Shown here: positions 50,560 to 57,719 of the stretch, piece after piece
How the letters are laid out: every line of letters begins with the position of its first letter
Position numbering within the stretch: position 1 is the stretch's first letter
Origin: Albimonas pacifica
GTDB taxonomy: Bacteria > Pseudomonadota > Alphaproteobacteria > Rhodobacterales > Rhodobacteraceae
DNA length: 64,000 bases
NCBI RefSeq assembly: GCF_900113695.1
Contig: NZ_FOQH01000005.1
Location: 496,001 to 560,000, forward strand
Direction of reading: 5' to 3'
Notes under the pieces: model-generated
The model's input: only the letters and a program-made list of their open reading frames with translations
Databases searched by the model: none
What the model was told of the DNA's origin: nothing
Made by a program: the position numbers and the translations under genes

Positions 50560-51213
50560 ATGGCCGAGGATCTCGGCGACAACTACGCCCGCGCCTACGG
50601 CAAGAAGGCCGGGTTCGGCGCGCGCCCGGCGCTGGTGATGGTCGACTTCGCCCACGCCTATTACGACCCCGACTGCCCGCTCTACGGCGGGCAGGGCTGC
50701 ATCGACGCGCTCGCCTCGGCGCTGCGCATCCGCGCGAAGTGCCGGGAGGTCGGCGTGCCGGTGATCCTGACCGAGGTGAGCCTGCACCCCTCCGGCCTCG
50801 ACGGCGGCCGCTTCCTGCAGAAGGCCAAGCCGCTGGACGCCTTCATCCAGGGCCGCGCCACCGCGGCCTTCGCCCAGGGCCTCGCGCCCGAGGCGGACGA
50901 GCTGGTGATCTCCAAGCAATACCCCTCGGCCTTCTTCGGCACCTCGCTCGCCTCGACGCTGACGGCGGCGGGGATCGACCAGGTGATCCTGACGGGCCTG
51001 ACCACCTCGGGCTGCGTGCGCGCGAGCTGCGTGGACTCGATGTCCCATGGCTTCATCACCACGGTCGTCTCCGACGCCTGCGGCGACCGCCACCCGGGCC
51101 CGCACGAGGCGAACCTCTTCGACATGAACGCGAAATACGCCGACGTGGTCGACGAGGCCGAGATCCTGGCCTTCCTCGACGCGCTCGCCGTGACCCGCGC
51201 CGCCGCCGAATGA
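50560..51213 (+). CDS. Isochorismatase-fold amidohydrolase (N-carbamoylsarcosine/maleamate amidase type)
   Basis: The protein has 217 residues with the cysteine-hydrolase triad of the isochorismatase superfamily: Asp in LVMVDFAHAYY (near residue 29), Lys in ISKQYPSAFFG (near residue 114) and Cys in LTTSGCVRASCVD (near residue 152), with the cis-peptide before the Cys. Members are N-carbamoylsarcosine amidase and maleamate amidase, which release ammonia from a carboxamide. Maleamate amidase normally works just before maleate isomerase in nicotinate breakdown, so the location 1 kb after a maleate-isomerase-like gene is suggestive. AAGGAGGACAGGACATG gives a strong ribosome site. Confidence 0.88.
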   Translation: MAEDLGDNYARAYGKKAGFGARPALVMVDFAHAYYDPDCPLYGGQGCIDALASALRIRAKCREVGVPVILTEVSLHPSGLDGGRFLQKAKPLDAFIQGRATAAFAQGLAPEADELVISKQYPSAFFGTSLASTLTAAGIDQVILTGLTTSGCVRASCVDSMSHGFITTVVSDACGDRHPGPHEANLFDMNAKYADVVDEAEILAFLDALAVTRAAAE

Positions 51214-51284
51214 CCCCCCCGGCGTCGCCCGCCATCCGGGGCGGCGCCCTCTCCCGTCCGGGCGCGCGGGCGCGACGCCCCACG

Positions 51285-51587
51285 CCCCTCGCAAAGCGCC
51301 TGTTCTCCGGAGCCGTCCATCGCGGATGCCGATCAGAGCGACTCGGGGGGAGGGGTCAAGGATCGCGCAGCGACCGCGCTTGCGCGGCTTGTCCTTGACC
51401 CCTCCCCCCGAGTCGCTCAGGCATCAGGCGCGATGGACGGCTCCGGAGAACAGGCGCGGGGCTTGTTCTTGGGTGAGTCCGGAGCCCGCCGGAGGCTCCC
51501 CCCTCCGCCCGTCCCGCCCGCCCATCCCTCGCGCCCTCCCCGAAAGGCGCCCCGCAGCCAAGCCCGCCCGCAGGGCGCCTGTAGACC
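51285..51587. repeat. Dispersed hairpin repeat, copy B
   Basis: About 303 bp, inverted relative to copy A at 22193-22480. The palindromic core is 51296-51456. The inner arms 51336-51362 and 51392-51418 are perfect 27-bp complements, and the outer arms at the edges (CGCCTGTTCTCCGGAGCC...) pair over 28 bp. The right part holds GGCTTGTTCTTGGGTGAGTC and ends with CAGGGCGCCTGTAGACC. Compared with copy A, the centre of each arm differs (GGGGGGAGGGG here, GGCCCCCGGGG there), but in both copies the two arms match each other. It sits between the amidohydrolase and the M20 gene. Confidence 0.85.
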
Positions 51588-51613
51588 CCGCCTCCCTTCA
51601 AGGACCCAGCCTC

Positions 51614-52903
51614 ATGCCCCTCGACCCCGCCCTTTCCCAGCGCATCCTCGACGCGGTCGACGCGGGTTTCGAGGCCCAGGTCGCGCTGACCCGCACGCTG
51701 GTCTCCTACGACACCACGCGGGGCAACGAGCACGCCGCCCAGGACTGGGTGTTCCGCCAGTATCGCGACCGGGGCCTCGCCATGGAGCGCTTCGCGATGG
51801 ACGAGGCCGCCATCGCCCGCCATCCCGGCGGCAGCGCCTTCTCCGAGACCCACTCGAAGACCCCCATCGTGGTCGGCATCCACCGCCCGCGGCAGGAGAC
51901 CGGCCGCTCGCTGATCCTGCAGGGCCATCTCGACGTGGTGCCCACGGGCCCGGTCGACATGTGGTCCCGCCCGCCGTTCTCGGCCGAGGTCGAGGACGGC
52001 TGGCTGCACGGGCGGGGCGCGATCGACATGAAGTCGGGCCACGTCTCGATGATCGCCATCCTCGACGCGCTGCGCGCCATCGGCCTGCAGCCCGCCGCCA
52101 CAGTCTACGTGCAGTCGGTGGTCGAGGAGGAGTCCACCGGCAACGGCGCGCTCGCCGCCCATCTGCGCGGCTACAAGGCCGACGCCGCCCTGATCCCCGA
52201 GTCGATGCAGGAGGTGCTGGTGCGCGCCGGGGTCGGCGTGATGTGGTTCCAGGTGAAGGTGCGCGGCATCCCCGTCCACGTGCGCGAGATGGGCGCGGGT
52301 TCCAACGCCATCGACGCCGCCTGGCGCATCGTCGGCGCCCTGCGCGAGATGGAGGCGCGGTGGAACGAGGCCGCGGCCTGCGATCCTCTCTTCGGCCATA
52401 TCGACCACCCGCTGAACCTCAACATCGGCAAGATCGCGGGCGGGGACTGGGCCTCCTCCGTCCCGGCCTGGTGCACGGTCGACTGCCGCATCTCCTACCT
52501 GCCGGGCAAGAGCGCGGACGCGGCCGAGGCCGAGATCCGCGCCTGCGTCGAGGCGCTGACCCGGGGCGACAGGTTCCTCTCCAACAACCCGCCCGAGATC
52601 GTGGTCAACGGCTTCCACACCGAAGGCTTCGTTCAGGAGCCGGGAACCGAGGCCGAGGCGATCCTCGCCGCCGCCCACGAGAGCGTCTTCGGCGCGCCCC
52701 TGCGCACCGAGGTCACGCCGGCCTATCTCGATGCGCGGGTCTACGCGCTCTACGACCGGATGACGACGCTGTGCTACGGGCCCGCGGGCGACGGGATCCA
52801 CGGGGTGGACGAGCGGGCGGACCTCGAATCCGTGCGCCGCTGCACCAAGGCCATGGCCTTGTTCGTGGCCGAGTGGTGCGGGGTCGAGCCGATCGGGGGC
52901 TGA
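51614..52903 (+). CDS. M20 family peptidase/ArgE-type deacylase
   Basis: The protein has 429 residues. Zinc-binding and catalytic residues appear in LILQGHLDVVPTG (His-x-Asp), HGRGAIDMKSG (Asp bridging zinc), VVEEESTGNG (catalytic Glu pair) and CYGPAGDGIHGVDERADLES (last His). The M20 dimerisation domain lies in the middle. This is the ArgE/DapE/carboxypeptidase G2 clan; ArgE-like members cleave N-acyl amino acids or dipeptides. The ATG at 51614 follows AAGGA; the frame upstream runs through the repeat and is not protein. It might act on an amidated or acylated product of the preceding genes, but the repeat between them suggests separate transcription. Confidence 0.88.
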   Translation: MPLDPALSQRILDAVDAGFEAQVALTRTLVSYDTTRGNEHAAQDWVFRQYRDRGLAMERFAMDEAAIARHPGGSAFSETHSKTPIVVGIHRPRQETGRSLILQGHLDVVPTGPVDMWSRPPFSAEVEDGWLHGRGAIDMKSGHVSMIAILDALRAIGLQPAATVYVQSVVEEESTGNGALAAHLRGYKADAALIPESMQEVLVRAGVGVMWFQVKVRGIPVHVREMGAGSNAIDAAWRIVGALREMEARWNEAAACDPLFGHIDHPLNLNIGKIAGGDWASSVPAWCTVDCRISYLPGKSADAAEAEIRACVEALTRGDRFLSNNPPEIVVNGFHTEGFVQEPGTEAEAILAAAHESVFGAPLRTEVTPAYLDARVYALYDRMTTLCYGPAGDGIHGVDERADLESVRRCTKAMALFVAEWCGVEPIGG

Positions 52904-52915
52904 AGGACCGGGCAG

Positions 52916-52931
52916 GGGGCCGCGCGGCCCC
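52916..52931. terminator. Hairpin between convergent M20 and soxT genes
   Basis: GGGGCC and GGCCCC form a perfect stem with GCGC in the centre (a 16-bp palindrome), 13 bp after the M20 stop and 14 bp from the end of soxT. Confidence 0.35.
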
Positions 52932-52944
52932 TCGCCCTCCCGGC

Positions 52945-53982
52945 TCAGTCGGGCTGATAGCCCGCGATCATCCGGTGCAGGCCCAGCGCCGCGCCGGCGC
53001 AGATCGCGGCCAGCGTGACCGGCCCCGACCAGGCGAGCGTGGCGAAGCCCGAGAGGCCCTGGCCGATGGCGCAGCCCATCGCCACCACGCCGCCCACGCC
53101 CATCAGCGCCGCGCCGCCCACCTGGCGGCCCAGCTCGCGCGGGTCCTCGCAGGCCTCCCACCGGAAGCCGCCGCGGCGCAGGGAGCCCGCCAGCGCCCCG
53201 ATCACCACCCCCAGCACCGAGCCGACGGAGAACGAGGCGTCCGCCCCCGTGGAGGTCATCAGCCACAGGATCGTGCGCCCCACCGGCGCGGTGAAGGAGG
53301 GGCCCTCGACCGCCACCCCGCCGAGGCTCGCCCAGGCGAGCCAGGAGGTGGCGGCGAATCCCCAGGCGACCGCCAGCCCCGCGACCGCCGCCCAGGCGAT
53401 CTGCGCCGGCGCCGCGCGCAGCGGCGCGTGCGTCAGCCCCCAGGCCAGCAGCGCAAGGCCGATGCCGAGCGCGACCGCGCCCGCCGGCAGGCCGGAGACG
53501 GAGGCGAGGACGCTCGCGATGTCCTGGGGCCCCTCGCTGGGCGACTGGGGGAACAGCGCCGCGCGCAGCGGCGCGAGGGGGCCTGCGAGCGTCGCGAACC
53601 CCGCCACCCCCATCACCGCCACCACCACCAGCGAGCGCGCGTCCCCGCCCCCCACGCGCACCAGCGCGCCGAAGCCGCAGTTTCCCGCCAGCGCCATGCC
53701 GTAGCCGAAGGTCAGCCCGCCCAGCACCGAGGCGAGCGGGTTCCAGGCGATGGCGCGATGGAAGGAGGCCGGGAGGTCGATCAGCCCCAGCCCCGCCAGC
53801 CCCTGCACCGAGAGGACGGCGACCCCCAGCGTCACCCCCCACATCCGCAGCCGGGTGCGGTCGCGGCCGAACAGGGCGTGCTCCAGCGCGCCCAGGGTGC
53901 AGAAATTCCCCAGCCGGGCCGCGAGCCCGAGCGCAATGCCGCCCAGCAGCCCCGCCAGGGCCGCAAGCGTCTCGTAACCCAT
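52945..53982 (-). CDS. soxT: YeeE/YedE family sulfur-anion transporter (SoxT-like)
   Basis: The protein has 345 residues and nine to ten hydrophobic helices. Conserved Cys-containing segments, ARLGNFCTLGALEHALFG, LAGNCGFGALVRVGGGD and AMGCAIGQGLSGFATLAW, match the YeeE/YedE (DUF395) family, in which cysteines relay thiosulfate or similar anions through the membrane. It follows soxR on the same strand after 24 bp. YeeE-type SoxT proteins next to soxR are described as giving thiosulfate uptake or signalling for sox regulation. Its role here is inferred from position. It is the last gene of the soxSRT operon. Confidence 0.82.
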   Translation of the reverse strand: MGYETLAALAGLLGGIALGLAARLGNFCTLGALEHALFGRDRTRLRMWGVTLGVAVLSVQGLAGLGLIDLPASFHRAIAWNPLASVLGGLTFGYGMALAGNCGFGALVRVGGGDARSLVVVAVMGVAGFATLAGPLAPLRAALFPQSPSEGPQDIASVLASVSGLPAGAVALGIGLALLAWGLTHAPLRAAPAQIAWAAVAGLAVAWGFAATSWLAWASLGGVAVEGPSFTAPVGRTILWLMTSTGADASFSVGSVLGVVIGALAGSLRRGGFRWEACEDPRELGRQVGGAALMGVGGVVAMGCAIGQGLSGFATLAWSGPVTLAAICAGAALGLHRMIAGYQPD

Positions 53983-54005
53983 CGTCTCCTCCCCTGCGGA
54001 GGGTC

Positions 54006-54395
54006 TCAGCCCTCTTCGTCAGGTCGCCGGTAAAGCCGGTTCAGCAACGTCACGATCTCGGCCGCCTTGGGGTCGAGGATCGAGTAGAAGATCGCCTGGC
54101 CCTCGCGCCGGGCCTGCACCAGCCCCTCGAGCCGCAGGCGGGCGAGCTGCTGGGAGACGGCGGCCTGGCGGGTCTCGAGCAGGGCCTCGAGCTCAGTCAC
54201 GCTCTTCTCGCCGCCGATCAGGTGGCACAGGATCTGCAGGCGGCCCTCATGGCCCAGCGTCTTCATCAGCTGGGCGGCCTCCTCGGCGCAGGCGACGACG
54301 TCGCGGACCGAGGGGGCGGGGGGCGAGACGGCGGCCGGGGGCTCCGCCTCGGTCCGGAACATCGCGCCGGAGCGCGGCAGGGTCGCGTCGGTCAC
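54006..54395 (-). CDS. soxR: ArsR-family regulator SoxR
   Basis: The protein has 129 residues and a winged-helix ArsR domain: LMKTLGHEGRLQILCHLIGGEKSVTELEALLETRQAAVSQQLARLRLEGLV followed by REGQAIFYSI. The recognition helix segment is typical of BigR/SoxR-type repressors of sulfur oxidation, which sense sulfane sulfur through cysteines; here Cys residues are in VVACAEEA and ILCHL. The GTG at 54395 overlaps the stop of soxS (GTGA). It is divergent to soxVW and presumably represses both the soxS-soxV and the soxW-soxX gaps, as described for Paracoccus. Confidence 0.88.
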   Translation of the reverse strand: MTDATLPRSGAMFRTEAEPPAAVSPPAPSVRDVVACAEEAAQLMKTLGHEGRLQILCHLIGGEKSVTELEALLETRQAAVSQQLARLRLEGLVQARREGQAIFYSILDPKAAEIVTLLNRLYRRPDEEG

Positions 54396-54799
54396 TCGGT
54401 CGCCTCCGCCAGCATCTGGTCGAGCAGGCCCCAGAAGAAGGCCTCGCCCGCATAGCCCTCGATCCGGCCGGCCTCCCGTCCGTCGCGCAGCAGCACGAAA
54501 GTGGGGGTGAAGACCGCCGGTCGGCTCAGTCCCACACCCTCGGGCAGGGGGGCGTGGATGTCGAGGCGGCGCAGGGGCGCGGCCCGGCCCGCCTCGGTGC
54601 GCGGGTAGATCGGCGCGATCTCCGCGTCCCAGCGGCGGCACCAGGCGCAGCCGGGCGTCTCGAACATCAGCAGCGACAGCGACGGCGCGGCCCGCGCCCG
54701 CACGGCCGAGACCGCCCCCGCGGCGACCAGGCCGGCGAGCAGGGCGCGGCGCGACGGGGTCGCGCCGGGAGCGGTGTTCCACAGTCTGCGAATGTGCAT
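54392..54799 (-). CDS. soxS: Periplasmic thioredoxin-like SoxS
   Basis: The protein has 135 residues. An N-terminal twin-arginine-like or Sec signal (RRALLAGLVAAGAVSAVRARA) is followed by a thioredoxin-fold domain with the CxxC site GCAWCRRWD near residue 57, and VFTPTFVLLRDG (cis-Pro). The ATG at 54799 is preferred because the frame upstream of it is promoter region. In Paracoccus pantotrophus soxS encodes a periplasmic thioredoxin that keeps Sox enzymes active and lies beside soxR in the same order. It is first of the soxSRT operon. Confidence 0.85.
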   Translation of the reverse strand: MHIRRLWNTAPGATPSRRALLAGLVAAGAVSAVRARAAPSLSLLMFETPGCAWCRRWDAEIAPIYPRTEAGRAAPLRRLDIHAPLPEGVGLSRPAVFTPTFVLLRDGREAGRIEGYAGEAFFWGLLDQMLAEATE

Positions 54800-54814
54800 T
54801 GACGACTCATAGGG

Positions 54815-54826
54815 ATATCGAGATAT
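54815..54826. promoter_or_regulatory. Candidate SoxR operator in soxS-soxV gap
   Basis: ATATC-GA-GATAT is a perfect inverted repeat in the 82-bp gap between soxS and soxV. Read on the minus strand it gives TATATCTCGAT, nearly the same as TATATTCGAT at 56228-56237 in the soxW-soxX gap. Paracoccus SoxR is reported to bind both of these gaps. Confidence 0.5.
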
Positions 54827-54881
54827 ACAGTAGAACGCTGCCGGTCGGCGGGCAAGCAGGACCATGGGAGGGGTCCGGCGG

Positions 54882-55619
54882 ATGCTCCAGATCAGTTTCG
54901 GCGGCGCGGCGCTGGCGGGGCTCCTGTCCTTCCTGTCGCCGTGCATCCTGCCGATGACGCCCTTTTATCTCAGCTACATGGCCGGGCTCTCGATGCAGGA
55001 GCTGCGCGGCGACGGGCTGGTCGCGCCCGGGGCGCAGCGCCGGCTGATGGGCTCGGCGATCGCTTTCTCGCTGGGGGTCACGACGATCTTCGTGCTGCTG
55101 GGCCTGGGCGCCACCGCGGCGGGTCGGCTGTTCGTCGAGTGGCGCGAGCCCCTCTCCTACGTCGCCGCCGCGGTCCTGCTGGTCTTCGGTCTGCACTTTC
55201 TGGGCGTCGTGCGGATCCCGTTCCTCTACCGCGAGGCGCGGGTGCACAGCGCCTCGGACCCTTCGGGCGTGGCCGGGGCCTATGTGATGGGCCTCGCCTT
55301 CGGCTTCGGCTGGACGCCCTGCGTCGGCCCGGCGCTGGCGGCGATCCTGATGGTGGCCGCGGGCATGGACGAGGTCTGGCGCGGCGGCCTGCTGCTGCTG
55401 GTCTACGGGCTGGGCATGACCGCGCCCTTCGTGATCGCGGCCCTCTTCGCGCGGCCGTTCCTGGGCTGGGTCGCGCGCAACCGCCGCTGGCTGGGCGTCG
55501 TGGAGAAGGCGATGGGGGCGATGCTGATCGTCTTCGCGCTGCTGATCGCAACGGGCTCGGTGAACCGCATCGCCGAGTTCCTGCTGGACCATTTCGACTG
55601 GAGCGCGACGCTCTCCTGA
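54882..55619 (+). CDS. soxV: CcdA-family membrane thiol transporter SoxV
   Basis: The protein has 245 residues and six membrane helices. It has CcdA/DsbD signature Cys in FLSPCILPMTPFYL and FGWTPCVGPALAAIL, each next to conserved prolines; these two Cys move electrons from cytoplasmic thioredoxin to the periplasm. SoxV passes electrons to SoxW, keeping the SoxYZ carrier reduced. The ATG at 54882 (MLQISFGG) has GGAGG upstream; an in-frame ATG at 54864 is also possible. The first 24 residues already form the first helix and the first Cys. It is first of the soxVW part of the sox cluster. Confidence 0.9.
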   Translation: MLQISFGGAALAGLLSFLSPCILPMTPFYLSYMAGLSMQELRGDGLVAPGAQRRLMGSAIAFSLGVTTIFVLLGLGATAAGRLFVEWREPLSYVAAAVLLVFGLHFLGVVRIPFLYREARVHSASDPSGVAGAYVMGLAFGFGWTPCVGPALAAILMVAAGMDEVWRGGLLLLVYGLGMTAPFVIAALFARPFLGWVARNRRWLGVVEKAMGAMLIVFALLIATGSVNRIAEFLLDHFDWSATLS

Positions 55620-55636
55620 GCGTCGGGGAGGACCTG

Positions 55637-56191
55637 ATGATCCGCGCCGCATTCTTCGCCCTCGCCGCCCTGCTGGCGCTGCCGGCCGCGGCCTCGCCGG
55701 TGGGCGACGACGGCCTGCACAAGCCCGACTGGCTGCGCGAGACCTTCAAGGATCTGCGCGAGGACCTGGCCGAGGCGACCGCCGAGGGCCGGCGCCTGCT
55801 GATCCTCGTCGAGCAGCGCGGCTGCATCTACTGCGCGAAGATGCACGAGGAGGTCTATCCGCGGCCCGAGATCGACGCGCTGATCCGCGAGAAGTTCTTC
55901 GTGGTGCAGATCAACATGTTCGGCGCCTCGGAGGTCACCGACCTCGACGGGGAGGTGCTGACCGAGAAGCAGGCCGTGCGCCGCTGGGGCGTGGTGTTCA
56001 CGCCCACGCTGATCTTCCTGCCGGAGGAGGCGGGGGAGGACGTCACGGCCGCCCAGGCCGCCGTGGTCTCGATGCCCGGCGCCTTCGGGCCGGCGACGAC
56101 AGAGGCGCTGCTGAACTGGGTGCTCGAGCACGGCTACGAGGGCGACGAGCTGTTCCAGGAATACCTCGCGCGGCGGCTGGCGGGGAACTGA
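55637..56191 (+). CDS. soxW: Periplasmic thioredoxin SoxW
   Basis: The protein has 184 residues. A signal peptide (AALLALPAAA, cleavage after residue 18) leads into a thioredoxin-fold domain with the site RGCIYCAKMHEEVYPRPEI near residue 65 and VVFTPTLIFL (cis-Pro) later. SoxW receives electrons from SoxV. It begins 17 bp after soxV, with GGGGAGGA upstream. It is longer than SoxS because of an N-terminal helical stretch (DWLRETFKDLREDLAEA) and a C-terminal extension. The soxX promoter lies behind it. Confidence 0.88.
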   Translation: MIRAAFFALAALLALPAAASPVGDDGLHKPDWLRETFKDLREDLAEATAEGRRLLILVEQRGCIYCAKMHEEVYPRPEIDALIREKFFVVQINMFGASEVTDLDGEVLTEKQAVRRWGVVFTPTLIFLPEEAGEDVTAAQAAVVSMPGAFGPATTEALLNWVLEHGYEGDELFQEYLARRLAGN

Positions 56192-56227
56192 GGCGCAGGT
56201 CGGGGAAATCGTAAATGCAGATAACCA

Positions 56228-56237
56228 TATATTCGAT
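56228..56237. promoter_or_regulatory. Candidate SoxR operator in soxW-soxX gap
   Basis: TATATTCGAT in an AT-rich island (rare in this genome) upstream of soxX. It matches TATATCTCGAT on the minus strand of the soxS-soxV gap except for one missing base, and overlaps the -35 box of the candidate soxX promoter, a place that would allow repression. Confidence 0.5.
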
Positions 56238-56265
56238 TGAAACTCGGCCAGCGCGGCGATAACCT
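56237..56265 (+). promoter_or_regulatory. Candidate soxX promoter
   Basis: TTGAAA (56237-56242) and TAACCT (56260-56265), 17 nt apart, lie 28 bp before the soxX start codon. A GGGAGG ribosome site follows at 56281-56286. Confidence 0.5.
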
Positions 56266-56292
56266 TACGGGAAGAAGATCAGGGAGGATCGG

Positions 56293-56772
56293 ATGACTCG
56301 GATCGCAGGGATGCTCGCAACGGGGCTCGCCGCGACGCTGGCCTGTGGGATGGCGTGGGCGGAGACGGCGCCCGGGGCGGTCCAGTACGACGAATACGGC
56401 GCCATCGCCGCGTCGCTGACCGGCGCGCCGGGCGACCCGGGCGTGGGGGCCAAGGTGATGTCCTCCCGCGCGGAGGGGAACTGCGTGGCCTGCCACCAGG
56501 TCTCGGCGCTGGACGCGGACTTCCAGGGCAACGTGGGCCCGTCGCTCGACGGCGCCGCCGACCGCTGGTCGGAGGCGGAGCTGCGCGGGCTGGTGGCCGA
56601 CGCCAAGCACACGTTCGAGGGCACGGTGATGCCGTCCTTCTACAAGACCGGCCCCTACATCCGCCCCGGCGACGCCTACACCGGCAAGGCCGCGAAGGGA
56701 GAGCTGCCCCCGATCCTGACCGCGACGCAGGTCGAGGACGTGGTCGCCTTCCTGATGACGCTGAAGGAGTGA
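56293..56772 (+). CDS. soxX: Cytochrome c SoxX
   Basis: The protein has 159 residues. A signal peptide (cleavage near AWA, residue 22) is followed by a single-haem domain with CVACH near residue 64, and the axial Met in GTVMPSFYKTGPYI. SoxX pairs with SoxA as the SoxAX complex, which oxidatively joins thiosulfate to the Cys of SoxY and passes electrons to the chain. The size and the Met ligand position fit the family. The next gene is soxY after 106 bp. Confidence 0.93.
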   Translation: MTRIAGMLATGLAATLACGMAWAETAPGAVQYDEYGAIAASLTGAPGDPGVGAKVMSSRAEGNCVACHQVSALDADFQGNVGPSLDGAADRWSEAELRGLVADAKHTFEGTVMPSFYKTGPYIRPGDAYTGKAAKGELPPILTATQVEDVVAFLMTLKE

Positions 56773-56878
56773 CGGGCCGCGGGCCCGTGCGACGCATCCG
56801 GGCGGCGACGCCCGAACCAGGCAGGACGCCGCGGCGCCGCCGACTGATCAGGGCGCCCCGCGCCCGGGAGGACCGACG

Positions 56879-57298
56879 ATGAAACTGACGAGACGTGCGC
56901 TCCTGGCCTTCGGGGCCGGCGGGCTCGCCGCTGCGGCGCTGCCGTTCCGGGCGATGGCCAGGACCCTGGACGAGGCGATGGCCGCCTTTTCCGGCGGCGC
57001 CGCGCCCGCCGAGGGCGGGCTGACCCTGACCGCCCCCGAGATCGCCGAGAACGGCAACACCGTTCCCGTGACCGTCTCGGCCCCGGGCGCGGTCGAGATC
57101 GCGATCTGGGCGGCGGGCAACCCCTCGCCCGACGTGGCGACCTTCCGGTTCGGGCCGGCGGCGGGGTCGCAGACCGCCTCGACGCGGATCCGGCTCGCCA
57201 AGACCCAGGACGTGGTGGCGATGGCGAAGATGGCCGACGGGTCGGTGGTGAAGGCGCAGGCGACCGTGAAGGTCACCATCGGCGGCTGCGGCGGCTGA
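56879..57298 (+). CDS. soxY: Sulfur-oxidation carrier SoxY
   Basis: The protein has 139 residues. The leader has a twin-arginine-type start (TRRALLAFGAGG), and the C-terminal end is the substrate-carrying swinging arm GGCGG, whose Cys takes the sulfane chain. SoxY forms a heterodimer with SoxZ and shuttles covalently bound sulfur between SoxAX, SoxB and SoxCD. A GGGAGGA ribosome site lies before the ATG. A small hairpin or processing site may be in the 106 bp before the start, but nothing is clear. Confidence 0.95.
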   Translation: MKLTRRALLAFGAGGLAAAALPFRAMARTLDEAMAAFSGGAAPAEGGLTLTAPEIAENGNTVPVTVSAPGAVEIAIWAAGNPSPDVATFRFGPAAGSQTASTRIRLAKTQDVVAMAKMADGSVVKAQATVKVTIGGCGG

Positions 57299-57322
57299 GC
57301 GGACAGGCAGGAGGACAAGACC

Positions 57323-57649
57323 ATGGACGGTGTGAAGCCCCGCGTGAAGACCCCCAAGTCCGCCTCGGCCGGCGAGGTGGTGACCATCAAGACCCTGATC
57401 TCCCACCCGATGGAATCCGGGCAGCGCAAGGACAAGGACGGCGCGGTCATCCCCCGCCAGATCATCAACCGCTTCACCTGCGAGCTGAACGGCGCGCTGG
57501 TGGTGGACGTGGCGATGGAGCCGGGCATTTCGACCAACCCCTACTTCGAGTTCGAAGCCAGGGTCGACGCCTCGGGCGAGTTCAGGTTCGCCTGGTACGA
57601 CGACGACGGCTCCGTCTACGAGGACGTGAAGCCGATCGAGGTCGCGTGA
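57323..57649 (+). CDS. soxZ: Sulfur-oxidation protein SoxZ
   Basis: The protein has 108 residues of the immunoglobulin-like SoxZ fold. The start KPRVKTPKSASAGEVVTIKTLISHPME and the core RQIINRFTCELNGALVV, with the end FRFAWYDDDGSVYED, are classical. It lacks its own signal and is exported together with SoxY through the Tat system. It lies 24 bp after soxY with AGGAGGACAAGACC upstream. Its role is to form the carrier heterodimer with SoxY. Confidence 0.95.
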   Translation: MDGVKPRVKTPKSASAGEVVTIKTLISHPMESGQRKDKDGAVIPRQIINRFTCELNGALVVDVAMEPGISTNPYFEFEARVDASGEFRFAWYDDDGSVYEDVKPIEVA

Positions 57650-57719
57650 CCCGACCGGGCCGCCCGCACGGGCCCTGGGAGGGGGCGCGCGGGCGGTCCG
57701 ACCGCAGGGAGGACACCCC

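Noticed and set aside
43991-51213. Complete nicotinate (nic) degradation cluster
   Set aside because: Isomerase, amidase and flavin hydroxylase are of suitable families, but no 2,5-dihydroxypyridine dioxygenase, N-formylmaleamate deformylase or nicotinate hydroxylase is present, and the hydroxylase resembles MhpA/UbiH types more than NicC.
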